This document shows, in pieces, positions 1-13,389 of a stretch of 64,000 bases of DNA (the first letter of the stretch is position 1; every line of letters starts with the position of its first letter). Under the pieces are notes generated by a model. It was given only the letters and a program-made list of their open reading frames with translations, did not search any database and was not told where the DNA came from. Made by a program: the position numbers and the translations under genes. The stretch comes from Heterodera schachtii (Eukaryota; Nematoda; Chromadorea; Rhabditida; Heteroderidae), in contig SIJG01000153.1 of the NCBI GenBank assembly GCA_023374025.1, positions 217,466 through 281,465 of the forward strand, given 5' to 3'.

Positions 1-3000
1 GCATTTTTCTCATCTTGTTGTGTGGGGATGGGGGGGGGGGGGGGGCTCTGCTGATTTGTCGAGCTCCCCCCCCCCCCCTCAGCCAACACAATCAGTCTCG
101 ACAACAAAAACTCTTTTCCCGTAAAAGGCGGGGAAGGGGGGGGGGGGGGGGGACTTGGCCCTTGAAAACGGGGGAGAGAAGGGGGAGAAGGGGATGTTGT
201 GGCTGACGGGTGGTTATTCTGCTGTTTTGTCATCAACAATCACCTGCTGTTGCTGCTGCTGGCTGTGATCATATCCTTTCTTCCGGGTGGTGGACAAATC
301 GTAAAATGTTTGGGGTTTTTCGAAATTTTTGGTTTTTACTGATTTGCACGAGGCCCCTCGATGATGACAAAAGTTCCGTAAATTTGGGTGGGGGTGACTT
401 GGCATCTGCTGTATTATTTAACGGTCTGTGGAATTTGGAAATGATGATTATAATGATTTGTTTGTTTATTTTGTTTGCCAATCAACGGTTGAAATATTAA
501 TTTTAGTTGCTTCAAATTTGATCAGACAGAAAATGTTGTTTTTGATCAGATTTTCTCAAAACAACAATTACATATATTTTTTGGATTCCATAAATTCTTC
601 TGGCTTTCTCATCATCTGCTCCTCCCGCCCCCATCACTTCACGGAGGGGGGAGGCCTAATCATTATTCATTTCGTAGAGATCATCAACCCCCAGGAATTT
701 ACTCGAATCTTAATTAGGCCAGACTGATGATCAACCTATTTTGCATTATCATCCTATTAAATCACAAATCTACAAATAGGAAATTGCTTGTTTGTTTGTG
801 CGAATTATATTCGGTATAACGTACACATTTAAAGTATCATTTTTGATTACTATACTATTACCTTGTAAATACAGTAATTTTTGCTTTTACACTATATACT
901 TTAAAGCTTAAGATTAGGAATTTCTGAAAATCCTTGCTTTAATTTTCATATCACTATCCTTCCCGCTGATCACTTTTTTTTCTTATAATGATTGATCCTC
1001 TCTCTATGCATATCATTGACTAATTAATTGTTTGGTCTAATTGATCATTTAATCACCCCTCTCTTTTGTTGTCTCTTCTCCTCACTTCGTCAATTTGTCA
1101 TTTTTGCCCTTTTTGAAGTTTCCCCCCCCCCCCAAATGTACACAAATAAATAAAAGGCATTTTTCTTCACCTTTCTCTGCTCAATCCCGAACGAATGTTT
1201 CCCCTCCGGGGAGGGGGTTACACGCGAGACGGCGACTGATTGGATTTTTGGATTGGATTGAATTCAATTGGAGAAAAGGGGCGGGGGGACACAATTCGTG
1301 GCAAGAATTAGTCCCACCAGCAGAGCACAATCAAAAAGGAATTTTTGATTAAAGTTTAAAATAAATATGACTTACACCGCCCCTCTCTCCCACAAAGAAA
1401 AATGTTTTTATTTGTTACATTTCATAATTTAATTATATTTTAAATAAAAATTTCGACCATTTTATTTTCCTGAATAAATATTTAAATTAATTTTGGTCAA
1501 ATGTTCGACTCTGTAAATGACTTCTACTTTATTCTCGATTTGTTCGAATAAACTTTGGTTCTCGAGCCTATCAACTTTTCATCAGTCAACTCGAGAATCT
1601 CGGCCAAATTTGGCGAGAATTTTCCCACATTTGTTCATTGAATGGGAATGTTAAGCGGTCGAGAGCGGCTCTCGCATTTATAAAAGCCCCCCCCCCCCCA
1701 GCGTCAAATCCCTTCTCAGTCCTCACATTTTCTGCCCTCCGATCAAATCCTTCGCGATGCCCAAAAAGCAACGACAATCCGTCCCCCCCCCCACCCCGCT
1801 AAACATCGCCAAATCGATGGCGTAAAATATGGAGGGGTATGGTGTACAATTGGCAAATGTCACACAGATTTAATGGCCCCGCCGGAAACGGACGGCGGCG
1901 GATGGGCGAAACCGATTTATTTATTTTTTGTACAGTCCGAAAAATCTTTTGAGCATCGCATAGTGAAAAAGGATGATTTGCAAAACGAAGTCACAAAATA
2001 CCTGGCCTAAATTTAAATAATCCTTTCAAAATTGAATTGTTGGCAAAGTGTCCCTTTTCCGCTGCGTTTCAGTTCCTCCTTAATCATCCTTTAATAGGCC
2101 TCAACTTTTCACCTTCTCCCCCCCCCCCCCGCAAATTTATCGCTTTGCTTACCAAACATCACAAAACGATTTTCCGGTGCGATTTCCATCGGGCAATTTT
2201 ATCGCACGGATTGCGGCGGGGGAGGGCGGAGAAGGGATTGGATTGGATGGGATTGTGAAGGTCCAAAATGTGTGTTTATTTGTGTGGTGTGTGGAGTATG
2301 TGCGGGTGTTTGCTTAAGATAAACCCCACGGCCGGCAGAGGCCGGCGCCGGTTCAGTCCCCACGAAAAGCATTTCGTCCATTTTGGCGTGGATTTATTTA
2401 TGTGTTGGAACGCTGGGCAGGGTAAGGAAAGACATTCTCACTTAGCATTGCATGACACTTATAGATTAGATTAGGAGATCGTATTAGCTGATCAGTTGGC
2501 ATGACGAATTTTCTGATCATCTACCCCCTCCCCCCTCCCACTTTAAATTTGAAATTTTTAAGCTGTGCGTCATCAGCAAATTGGCACTCTAAAATCTCGT
2601 AGTTCTGTCTGCTGACCGGTGATTTTGGCACACTTTAACAGTTTTGCCAAATTCGGCTGGCGCTGATGTTTGGCATCTTCAAATTGCCCTCCTCCACATT
2701 TGCATATTCGGCCCAATATTAGTGCACCCTTCTGTTTTTTGTTCAATTTGTTGGCCTTTCATCTACCCAATTAATGGCTTTTTCTGCAAATACATTCTCC
2801 GTTTTTATTTTCTGCTGCTGCTGAACTGTGCACTTTTTTCCTCCCATTAATTTTTCATCAATTTCCGTATAATTGCAAATAATTTAGTAATTAATTAATT
2901 CCTTTTTTGTTTGATCGTCTCTCCCTCTTCCCATTAGGATGATGGACCATATCAAAAATCCCCAAAAGTGGCGATGATCATCATCTTCTCAACCCATTCT

Positions 3001-3607
3001 TCCTCCTCCTCCTCTTCGTCCCCTTCCGACCCCACAATCTTTGTCATCCAAAGTCCATCCCTCCCTTATCATAGTTTAGTTTTATCTCCCCCCCGTCCCC
3101 CGTTTCCATCCACAAATACCATCAACTCGCAAATAAACCCCACAAATAAATTTGTGTGTGTATGTATGTGTGCAATCCCTCTGCCGTTGGTCCCAATAAT
3201 GCACATGGATTTATGTGGGCCAATTCAGTCCCGTATTATGTACGGTTCAGTATACGTACATATACAAGGGAATAGAGAGGAATTTGGTTGGGTAACACGG
3301 AACCGAAACGAAAATGACTAATTAGCGGCTTTTTCAAGTCTCTAATTCCGGGCCCCGGTTTTCCCATAAGTCCCTTCCGCGCTATTCTAATTTTGAAAAA
3401 CAAATTGGAATGTTTGATCATTCTTTAATCACAATCTCGCCCTTCATTTTGAGCTATCTATCACAATGTAATCATTGATGCTCACTTGATCACTTGGGTA
3501 TCTCCGGCTGAAGGTATGTACCGCTTGATTAATTGGTCATTATTTCACAGCTAATGATCACAAATCATTGTCAGACTGCATAATTGATACTGATTTTTTC
3601 GCTCTCT

Positions 3608-3630
3608 GACTCTCTCTCTCTCTCTCTCTT
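3608..3630. repeat. CT microsatellite
   Basis: Simple CT dinucleotide repeat of roughly ten units. Confidence 0.9.
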
Positions 3631-3913
3631 TTCTCGCCCACTCACTCATTTTGTCAGCAGCTTTCTTCCATCGTCTCTCTTCACCGCTTTAAGGCATTTG
3701 ATGCATAAATTTCTGTTCCCCATTTTTTTTGGTGGGACGAAGATAGGCCACAGATAGGGGGTGGGGGGGGGGACATTGGGACATTAGGGGGGGGGGGGGG
3801 GATTAGATATGTGGGGAATGGGATGGAAAAAATTATTCATCGACGACTGTGTACAACGCGGATCGGCCGGCGGCTGGCGGATGACGAACCGACCGCCGAC
3901 TGTCAGCGGGAGG

Positions 3914-3916
<3 letters not shown>

Positions 3917-3948
<32 letters not shown>
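3917..3948 (+). repeat. poly-G run of 32 nt
   Basis: Uninterrupted run of 32 G, the longest homopolymer in the window, flanked by further G-rich sequence. It could form a G-quadruplex. Its exact length is likely to be unreliable in sequencing. Confidence 0.95.
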
Positions 3949-3949
<1 letters not shown>

Positions 3950-4549
3950 AGGGCCCGGGGAGGGGAAGGATTTTCACAACGCATTTTTGGAGGGGGGGAT
4001 AAAATTTTATGCTCAAAGAATTTGTGGGCCCTTCAATTGGCAGCAGTTTATTTGAATAATACCAATGTAATTGATGAGTGATGATGAATGTGTAAATGTA
4101 TTCTTTAAGCTTTTTCTCTCTCTTTTTGGTTATGTATTTATTTTTATTTTTTGGTTCAAATTTTTTTCAGAATTGAAGCACTTTTAAATAAAATGAAAAA
4201 AGGCACGCATTTTTAAGGGCAAGAAATCAAAAAATAGAGGCGAAAATGGCAAAATTTAAAAACCATCCCTGCTTTCAATGAAAATTTTTTTTGAACAATT
4301 TTACCTTTTGATGCGATTGAAAAAATTCAAACTTATTGATTTTTAATTTTTATATAATTTTACGGAGCTAAAAATTTTTTTTAAATTTCTATTTGATTGT
4401 AAACAAAAATACATGATATATTTGAATTTTTCGAAGATGATTACTATAAATAAAAAATTTTTTTCTGGAAAAAATTAAAATATAGGAATGATTTTTTAAA
4501 AAACCCATTTAAAAATGGCATTTTCATTATTTATCCCACACATAGGAAA

Positions 4550-4803
4550 TAGAGACCGGACGGGATCAGGATCCCGCGGGATTTCTTCGGGATCCCGCGG
4601 GATTAAATTCGGGATCCCGACCTCGGGATCCGTCATGAGCGATTTTTTAAATTCATCGGGATTGATCGGGATCGGGATTCGGTCGGGATCCCGACTCGGG
4701 GTCCGTCCCGATCGTTTTTCCAAAATGTTCGGGATTGATCGGGATCGGGATTCGGTCGGGATCCCGACTCGGGATCCCTCCGACCCCTGTTGTCCGGTCT
4801 CTA
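4550..4803. mobile_element. short inverted-repeat element, TAGAGACCGGAC ends
   Basis: The ends are inverted copies of TAGAGACCGGAC, and the inside is made of repeated CGGGATCCCG-like blocks. Flanks ATAGGAAA and TTAGGAAT agree at six of eight positions, so an old 8-bp target duplication is possible. The terminal TAGAG fits the hAT-type YARNG end. It encodes no protein; the antiparallel open frames across it are by-products of the repeats. Confidence 0.75.
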
Positions 4804-4960
4804 TTAGGAATTGATGTACTAGGGCCGGAACCTGATACCGGCTTTGGTACTTCATAGCTTTTTGGGCAGAAATTCAGAAATTTATTTTTGTACTCCTTTT
4901 AATTCCAAATCGAATCTAATCAATCGATCATTTTTGCCTCAAACTCATTCCAATATCCTT

Positions 4961-4986
4961 CCTCTCTCTCTCTCTCTCTCTCTCTT
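4961..4986. repeat. CT microsatellite
   Basis: CT dinucleotide repeat of about twelve units in AT-rich non-coding DNA. Confidence 0.9.
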
Positions 4987-6489
4987 ACAAAATAATTTTC
5001 TAATTAATCCTTAATTGTACAAATATTTGTTAATTCATCCTCAAATTTAAATTCTCCTTGTCTCTTTTTGCCCCCTTTTTATGATCAGGAGATTTTCTCT
5101 AGGCAAAATGCTGACAAAATTCACACATTTTCTTACAAATCGTCACGGACATCCAAAACGGATTAAATGTGTACATGTGTATAATATCCCATCGTCTCGC
5201 CTAATCCACGCAAATTTCAGTCGCCCAATTTTTTGAAATTTTCTCTCATTTTTATCCCACCAAATCAATGCTGCATTTAAATCATATTTGTTCACATTAT
5301 CATATAATTTGATCACATATTTTTTTAAACATCTTATTTTTTGTTGGCCTTTTCCGTGACCATTTTTGTCTCTGACAAAAAACCACCGCCAAATTTTTTT
5401 TTAACTTTTTTCCCTTTTTTTTAGTCCCACACTTTTGTTGTTCCACTTAATCGCTTTCTTTTTCTTCCTTGTCTCCTCCCTTTTGGCCGCCGATTGGTGG
5501 AACAGAAATCGTTGGGTGCGCCGCCGCTTCCGAAAATGCTTTATCCCCAAGGGCACCCACTGCTGCTTCTGCTAATCGGCAGCTTCGCTTTCTTTCACTG
5601 TCCCCCCCCCCCCCGGCGCCTCCCCTCGGGCGCAACTGTTGTTGCCAGCCGCCGTCAATGGTGGGGATGCATTGCTTCATGTTTCTGCGCTTTTCCATCT
5701 TTTTTTTTGCTCTCTGAACCAGCAACTTTCCCTTCCTCATCCCTTTCCCTTTCTGCCAGCGATTGCGCAACGCCACCCCTCCCTCTTCCCCTCCCCCCTC
5801 CCGCTCTGTTTGTGCTGCTGATAATGGGGAGATAGGGGGGGGGGGGGGCATCTTCCCGTCTTTCCGAAAATGAAAATTGTTTTTTTTGCGAATTGTTTTG
5901 TTCATGCATGGTCTTTACCCCCCCCCCCCCCCGCCGGCGATAGGCTCAAGGAGCAAAAGGATGGGCCCGAGGGAGGGGAGGGGAGGGGGAGATTGAGAAG
6001 ATTTGCCCCCTGCCCCGGGAGGGGGCAAGGGTTGCGCGAAAAGAAGACTTGTTTTCTACTTACCATCGGCGGAGGATGAAAGGATGTGCTGAGGAGGGGA
6101 CGGGGGGAGAGGGTGTGATCATCCATCCCGCCCACTCCACCCGATGATCATCCCCGTCCCTCCTCGTCCCCGTCCCATGCCCTCTCAGGCCCCCATCCGC
6201 CGCCGCCGCCAATGTGTTCCATTCCAAGTTCCAAATCGCGCGGCGGCGGCAGCGTCCCTCCCCGTGACGCTTTCACTTTCTTCATCTCCCCCCCCCTAAG
6301 GGGATGTGATGGGAAGGGCAGGGGTGGGGGGGGGAAGACTTTCTCCGTCCCAAAATCGCGCAATATAATCATCCAATCCCATCTCCTCCCCCTTCCCTCT
6401 GCCTTCCACCAGCCAGCCCCAACAGAGCGCGACTTTCACTTATTTTTTTCTGGCGTCTCACGATTGGGACGACGATGGGGACGGACCGC

Positions 6490-6514
6490 GGGGGGGGGGG
6501 GGGGGGGGGGGGGG
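6490..6514 (+). repeat. poly-G run of 25 nt
   Basis: Run of 25 G followed within about 12 nt by a poly-C run. It is one of many such tracts between 1 and 13.6 kb. Confidence 0.95.
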
Positions 6515-9500
6515 ACAATTCCCCCCCCCGTCGCCCCCTGAAGCGATTACACAACAACAGCAGCCGATGCTTATTCGGATGGGCAATGGGCGGTGGTGAA
6601 CGGGGGAGGGGCAAAACAGGTTCCTCCTCCACAACATGGACCTCTCGCGCGGGGCCCAGGGATGGGAAAGCCGACTGACTGTCCGCCGCCGACGCGACCG
6701 CTGCGCTTCGCCGCTGCGGCTGCCGCTGCAAAACTTTCTCCCATCCCCCGTCCGCTTTCCCCCAATGGGAAGCGATGCGCGCGCGCATGTGTAGCTTTAA
6801 ACTGCTGCTGCTGCTTTTCCTTCCGCCGATTTGGTGGCTGCTGATGGGCCAAGAAGTTGTCCCCCCTCCCCCACTATTAACTGATGCAAAAAAAACCCCG
6901 ATTTATTTTTTTGTGTTGCTGCGCTGCAGTAATAATTATTGTCTACAAAATGTGGCAGCCAAGGCCAACAGCGGGCCAACCCCGCTTGCATTTTTCGGAA
7001 GACTTCAGTAAAAAAAAGCATTCTGTGAAACCGAATGCTTTTTTTGGCGAGTGGCCAATTAGTGTCATGTCCACGACGGACTTTATAATTAAGACCCTCT
7101 TAATTTTCCGTTAAACTGATACTCTCTCTCTCCCCCTTTTGCTGCTTTGTCCAACCAACAGCAGCAGCAGCAGTCGTTTTTCCACAACTTTAAACTGATT
7201 ATTGTTGTTGTCCCCCAACTTCACACAATCCGCACGGAATGCGCGTGCTCTGAGGGGGACAACTCGATTCCTTCCGACCGATCGGAGTGCGGGGGAGGGG
7301 GGGGGGGAGGGAGTCCGCGCCGCGCAAAATTCCCCATAAATCATTTTTATGATCACAATCACATCTCTTCTTCTCCTTCTCCCCCCCCCCCCGTCTTTTT
7401 CCTGGACGGCGGCGGGTCGTGGACCCCCGGGGTCAGGTCGGTCGCCGTCCGCTCCGCCAATCACCGCGCGCACCAATCATCTCCATCCGGGCCGAATCGG
7501 CGCCCGCCGCACACTTGTGGCCAACAACAGCAGCAGAACTGCTTTCACTTTCTCTCTGCAGCTAGGCTCCCCCATTGTTCTCCAACAATATATTCGTTCG
7601 ACTGAGTCCATGGTTTGTCCCTCCCGGCGCATCATCATTTTTTATGACGGCATGCTCCTCCTCCCCTGCTGCTGCTGGCCCATTCTTACACCATAACGCC
7701 ACAGGATGGATGGATGGGTGGAAGGGAGGACAATCACCACCATCATTATCATACTCCTCACGTGATGGAGGATGGGAAGAGGAGACTGAAGAGCGCCCCC
7801 TCCCCTCCCTTGGCCATGGTTTGGCCCATTCTTCCGCTGGGATTGGCCCTCCCCTCCCAGCCGGACCCTGTTCCACCAGTTCCAGTCTCACTCAGTCTGT
7901 CTGTCTGTCCCGCCGCAGGCAGGCAGGCAACATCACACACAACGCGATCAAATAAGCATCCCATTATTTTCGCTTTCATTCACTGCTTGCTTTCTCCCCT
8001 CACTCACACCCATCCCAGTCCATCAGCTTTCTCCATGGCTTGTCCCTGCCCCGTGGGCCAAATCGCCTCGCCCCGGGGGCGCAATGGGCGGGGCGACGCC
8101 CCACGGGGGCTTTCATCTTTGTTGTAGTTGTCCGCTGTTTTGTTGTTGTGTTCGTTCACCCATGGCTTTCACTTTCATTCCGTCGCATAGCATTTGCATT
8201 GTTGTCCTCCTCCTCCTCCTCCTCCCCTTCCTCCCTCAGCCGCGCAACAGCAAGCAATTGTTTGTTGTTTGTTGTTCAATGGTGGGCAGACCCACAGCAG
8301 AACACAAAACCGATCATCCGGCCCAACCCCATCCAATCATCTGTATGATCATCAAATGAAGCATCACCACTTGATCAACCCTCCCCATCTCAATCATCAC
8401 CGAGTTCCCGCCCATTTCCCAATCCCCAAACTTTCTCACTCTCTCTGGCGGGTCATTTAAAGCCTCAAATTGGTCCATGAATTTTCATTTTCATTTCTTT
8501 TCTCATTTATCTGATACCATATTCTGTCCGCTTTGGTCCTTCCTTTTGCTTGTTGCTCCTACGGTAGTGAGTGATGAGCAAACAAAAGCGTATATCTCTC
8601 TTTGTGTGCTTCCGCTCTTCTCTCCTCAACTCAATTGGCTGGATGGTGTGTGGTTCCAGTAGAGTTTCATCAGTTCATCTCTTCCTTTGCTCCCGATCAC
8701 CATCCCCCCCCCCTTGCCCAATCATTTACGCTTCGAATGTTGTGTAATATGCCCCTCACAAAAGTTCATTAAAAGCTCCCCTCCCTGCGCCCACTTTTTG
8801 TTGATCACTTTTCTCGTTCGGGGCCACAGTTGAGCATCAACATTTTACGAGCCTCGATGATCACACACTGATCATTTCGAGCATTGCGCACCCCCCCCCC
8901 CCCCTTTTCGCCGATCAAGCAAAAACATTAATTGGGTTGGACCCGACCAAGCCAGAAAAGGATGGGGGCAGCAGGGAGATGGTTCCAGTCTGGCCCAACC
9001 AAAAAATGTTTTTGTCTTCCCGCAGGTCCCTCCTCCTCCCAAGCACCCCCGGCTTTGTGTTAAGAGGAGGAAGAGGAGAGACCCTCGACGAACGACGGAC
9101 GGGGGACGGGGAGGGGGCACAAAGAGCACAGCGGAAGGATGCCCCTCCCCCTGTCCCCCCCCCCCCCTCCGATTAACATGATTTTGTCCCCCCCCCCCCG
9201 CCTCTGTTGTGTTTCTTCCGTCTTGGCCCCGCGGCGATTACGTGGCGGGTAAAAGCCTCCACCCCAAATCACTTTCTCTTCCCGTCGTCGGTCGGCCACT
9301 AATGGCCAAATCGCTGTTGTATATAATATATTCGGCCGGCTTGGATGGGCTCAAATTTTCCCGCTTCGTCGCCCCCCCCCCCCATTTTGCCTTTGCCTTT
9401 GCCCAGCGCCCAATCCAATCCGATCCGCGAGTGGTCCATTCATATTATGCATCGTTCATTTTTATTCATTTATCTACATAGATGGAGATTTATGGTCCCA

Positions 9501-9832
9501 TTTAAGGCCTTAGGCTGTTCAATTATTTTGCCATTTTTTCGTGTGTTTGTCTCCCTCTTTTCTCCGTCCATTATAATGAAATTAAAATTTGTCACTTGTG
9601 GCACATACATTAAAATAATTGATTTAATTTGGCTTATCGACCAAAACTGAAAAAATGGCACTTATCACTGATAAAAAGATATGCCTAAAACATTTTGGCA
9701 CAAATGTAATAAATAGATGACCGACCATGAGTTGAACTTTCGGGAAATTTTCTCATTTTGTATATAATGGGCACATTTTATCACCATCATTATCACAATC
9801 ACAAACAGCCAACAACGATTAATAGTGATGTG

Positions 9833-9833
9833 C

Positions 9834-9862
<29 letters not shown>
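9833..9862. repeat. GAT/ATG trinucleotide repeat
   Basis: About ten tandem GAT units; nothing around it looks coding. Confidence 0.9.
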
Positions 9863-9864
<2 letters not shown>

Positions 9865-11486
9865 GGAGAAGATGGTCCGGTCCGTTTTCTGTTTATCTGC
9901 CAATCCGCCAAACTTGGACTTTGGGCCCGTCCGTCCACATTTACTTTCACATATCTCTCCACCCTCTTCGCCCCCCCCCCCGCTCTCATCGCCCACTGAT
10001 CATCTTTCTCACTCTGTCTGCCCTACACACACTATTTCTCCGTGTTTGGCTCAGCTTTGACCATCTGGCGCACTCCATCTTTGGACATTCCTTTGCCGCC
10101 CTCTCGCTTCCTCGCCTATGCTATTTATTCCCTCTTTCATTTGGCCTTCTTCTTCCTCCAATCTGTTGCTTTTTATAGTGTACTATTTCCTGCCTCTCTC
10201 TTTCTCTTTCTGTCTCTCTCTCTCTCTCGCACTCTGGCCCCAAATCTGTTGTCTTGTCCACTACTATTTCTGGCCCACTTTCTTACCCCAACACCCCGAG
10301 TAAACACTATTTCTATTTTACCCACCTTTCTCTGCCTAGCGCACTCTCTCGCCTCTCTCATTGTCCCTCTCCACTGATTCTCTTTAAGGTGTATTTGCGT
10401 GCGATGTCCCAATTCGGCGAGAGAGTTAACTGATTTTTGTATGCGTTTTCCCGTGACAAATTTGGGGGGATGGGGGGGCGGATGATGTGATGAGGGGAGA
10501 TGAGGTGGTGATAAGAGCGAAAATCTTGGGCAGAAATCTGGCGATGATCAGCCCCTCCCCCAGTCCCCCGCCCCTCCTAAAATTCTTTCCTCCCCAAATT
10601 CCCCGCTGATTAACTTTTGCTCCCCCCCCCCCAATTTTCGATCCCCAAATTCTCTCTTTCTCTCCCCCATTTTCCATTTCCATGGTGTGCCCTCCTTTCC
10701 CTCTCTCTCTTCCTCACAACATACTGTAAACAAAATCACCGAATAATACCCCAAAATTGCGGTTTCCCCCCCCCCCCCCCGGGCGCTAAAATGTGTCGAG
10801 AATTTGCAGCAGCAAAGCAAAGGAGGGAAGGAAGTTGCTTTAGCAGCAGCAGCGCAGCAAAAAGTGACCAAATGCAAAATAGCAAATAGCCATTTAAAAT
10901 TTAAACGGCGAATTTTTTACTTGGCGTTATGTTGCGAAAGTAAAAAGAATTTTTTCCTTTTTATTTGCAAAGTTCAAAGAAAAATAACAAAAATACATAA
11001 CTAAGTCGCAGTTGGTTATTTTGTTTTGAACTTTGAATATTTATAAAACTTTTTTTTTAATTTATAATTATTTTTGAATTTACAATCTCTAAAATTGCTT
11101 TTTTCTCAAAAATAAGAAAATAATATTTTGTTGCAATTATGGTCATTTGTTGTATTTTTTTTTACAATATTTCACAGTGCAACTTTCTTCAATTTGTTAA
11201 AATATGTACACTAATTAATTGAACTTTTCAGGTCATTCATTAATTAATTGATTTTACAATAAAAAAATTGGTGCCAATTCATTTCTCCATTTCACTTTTT
11301 TTCTTCTTTTGTGTGAACCTTCCCAAACAACAAACAACGAATTAAAGCAGCGGATCGACTAAAAAACAGAAAACGAATTGGTAATTTTTTTTAATTTTAA
11401 CTAAAGTCCGAGATTTTCCCGATCATCATCCTACTGTAACCCATACAGTACCCATATACAGTAATTCTGTTCTTCCCCCATTTCAG

Positions 11487-13296
11487 TGCCCCTGTGCTGT
11501 TCAAAATGGTGGCCGACATGTTCCCGGTCCGTGTGCTGGTGGAGACGGTGCGCACCCAGCACTGTTTGGGCTGTGCCCATGACGGCAACCCGGTGGTGGA
11601 CACTTTTGCCGTGGTCGGAGGGCAGACAATGCTGTGCCAACTGGTGGAGACTGTGCTGTCCGCGCTGGGCCTGCCCCAGTTCATCCAGGACTCAAAGGGT
11701 GGGCATCGCTTTTCGTGTCACTAATTAAAAATTTTTTTATAAAATTTTAATTTTATTGGGCAAGATTTTTTTTTTAATTTTAATTGGAACATGCAAAAAA
11801 ATATTGATTAAATGTTATTGGCAACATGTATTTCACTGATCCCAAAGTGTTCTTAAAAATTCTAATAATACATTTTCAGGGGTGTTTTAAGCCTTCAGAA
11901 TCCGAATTCGAACATTAAAAAAATAATTTCAAAAAAAATAAATGAATAATTTTCAAATTTATTGAAAATACATATGTCAATGCCTTGGATTTTTTATATA
12001 AGAAATCAATTTGATTCACGCATTCACGGGGTTATTTGACCAACAATGTTCTTGAAATGCAGCCAATTTTTTTCCGTAAATTTTGAAAAGAATGTAGGAA
12101 ATCGGGGTTCAGAATTCGCCAAAAGGAGGCCGAGCTCGTACTCAATGCCATAAAAAACATTAAAAAAATTTTCGGGATAGTAAAAAACATGATTGATTGT
12201 CTTATTATTTGCTTTTTTAATAAAAAATAAAATTTGATTTTTTGCATTTTCCTCCAATAAATTTTTCCAAAATGTTTCCAATTCGCGGAGTTTGTTGCGC
12301 CAGCCCATTTCCATCATCCATTCATCCCCCTCCCATTCATTTTTACCATTTTCGCGTTCCACTATTTCTTTTTCTGTTTCTTCTTTTTTTTCTGTCAAAT
12401 TTGGCCTTCATCGGCGGATGGGACTTTCTTCGCCCTGTGAAGGCAAAAAAAGGGATGAAGAGGAGGAGGAAAAGAGGGAAGGGAAAGGAAGAGGAGAGAT
12501 AAGGACGAGAAGGGGAAGGAAAAGTTATTGGGATGGTAGGAGGAGGGGAAGGGAAGGGGAGGATGAGGGGACAGAGCACCGGCAGAGAAAGCAGAGCAGG
12601 GGGATCATCGTCTTCCTCCCCCCCCCCCCCCCTTTCCCCTCTTTTTCATCGTGTTCGCTTTCGCCCGGCGGCGGTGTTCGTCTTCCCCCCCCCCGCCCAA
12701 ATTAGGGGGGGGGGGGGGGGGAGCAACAGGTTTATGGGGAAGAGCCCTCCTCCCCCCCCCCCCCCTCCCCCCCCCGTGTTATTTTTGCGGGGATTGTCGA
12801 CAAAGAGGCAAATCGTCGAGAAGAACAAATTGTGAGGGAACAGCGGATCACAACGGAGGGAGAGAGGAATATAAGGGGCGGGGGGGGGGGGAGGTCATTA
12901 GAGTCAATCAGCAAATTGCGTCATTAGTTTAAGTCATTTGTCAGTCACACATTTTTGGCGTATTTGAGCCGAAAATGGGATGTTTTGATATGTGAAACAT
13001 TGAAATATGCTAATGATGGTTTGTCTTGTGGCCAAAAATGGCATGACAAATGAAGAAAATGGTAAAGTTAAGAAAGCCTTTTTTGGACGAGGGCAATTAA
13101 AAGGGCACATTTCATAATTTGCATCCCTTTGATATAGCCATCAGATTATTAGTATGACTCAGGGTTTAAGCAAAAAATTATCATGGCAGAGGGCCGAGAA
13201 TTGAGGCTACCAATACTCCGGCAAAAAAATTCTGCAAATGGATCAAATTGAGGTTCCACAAATTTTATTGAAAACATAAGCCATATTCTTTTCTCT

Positions 13297-13389
<93 letters not shown>

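Larger units (their letters stand above)
1..11486. other. gene-poor low-complexity region upstream of dve-1
   Basis: No convincing protein-coding exon was found on either strand. The open frames here are created by poly-G, poly-C and CT runs and have no splice-phase or domain support. The region has many G or C homopolymers of 9-32 nt, CT microsatellites, a GAT/ATG repeat and about two dozen TGATCA palindromes. It may be the 5' flank or a long first intron of dve-1, because the first recognised dve-1 exon begins at a splice acceptor and could need an upstream exon. Small upstream exons could be hidden here. Confidence 0.6.

Noticed and set aside
4496..4855. 119-residue minus-strand open frame rich in Arg, Asp and Pro
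   Set aside because: It coincides with the CGGGATCCCG repeats of the inverted-repeat element at 4550-4803.
5447..5905. Long open frames on both strands in the CT/GA-rich stretch
   Set aside because: Overlapping frames on both strands, built from poly-C and GA-rich sequence; peptides are low complexity and there are no splice or domain signals.
7111..8359. Several open frames over 100 residues on both strands
   Set aside because: They overlap one another antiparallel in GC-rich low-complexity DNA; none shows a recognisable domain or consistent codon pattern.
11397..11684. Minus-strand open frames opposite dve-1 exon 1
   Set aside because: The plus strand here encodes the conserved CMP domain with correct splice phase; the antisense frame is a shadow.
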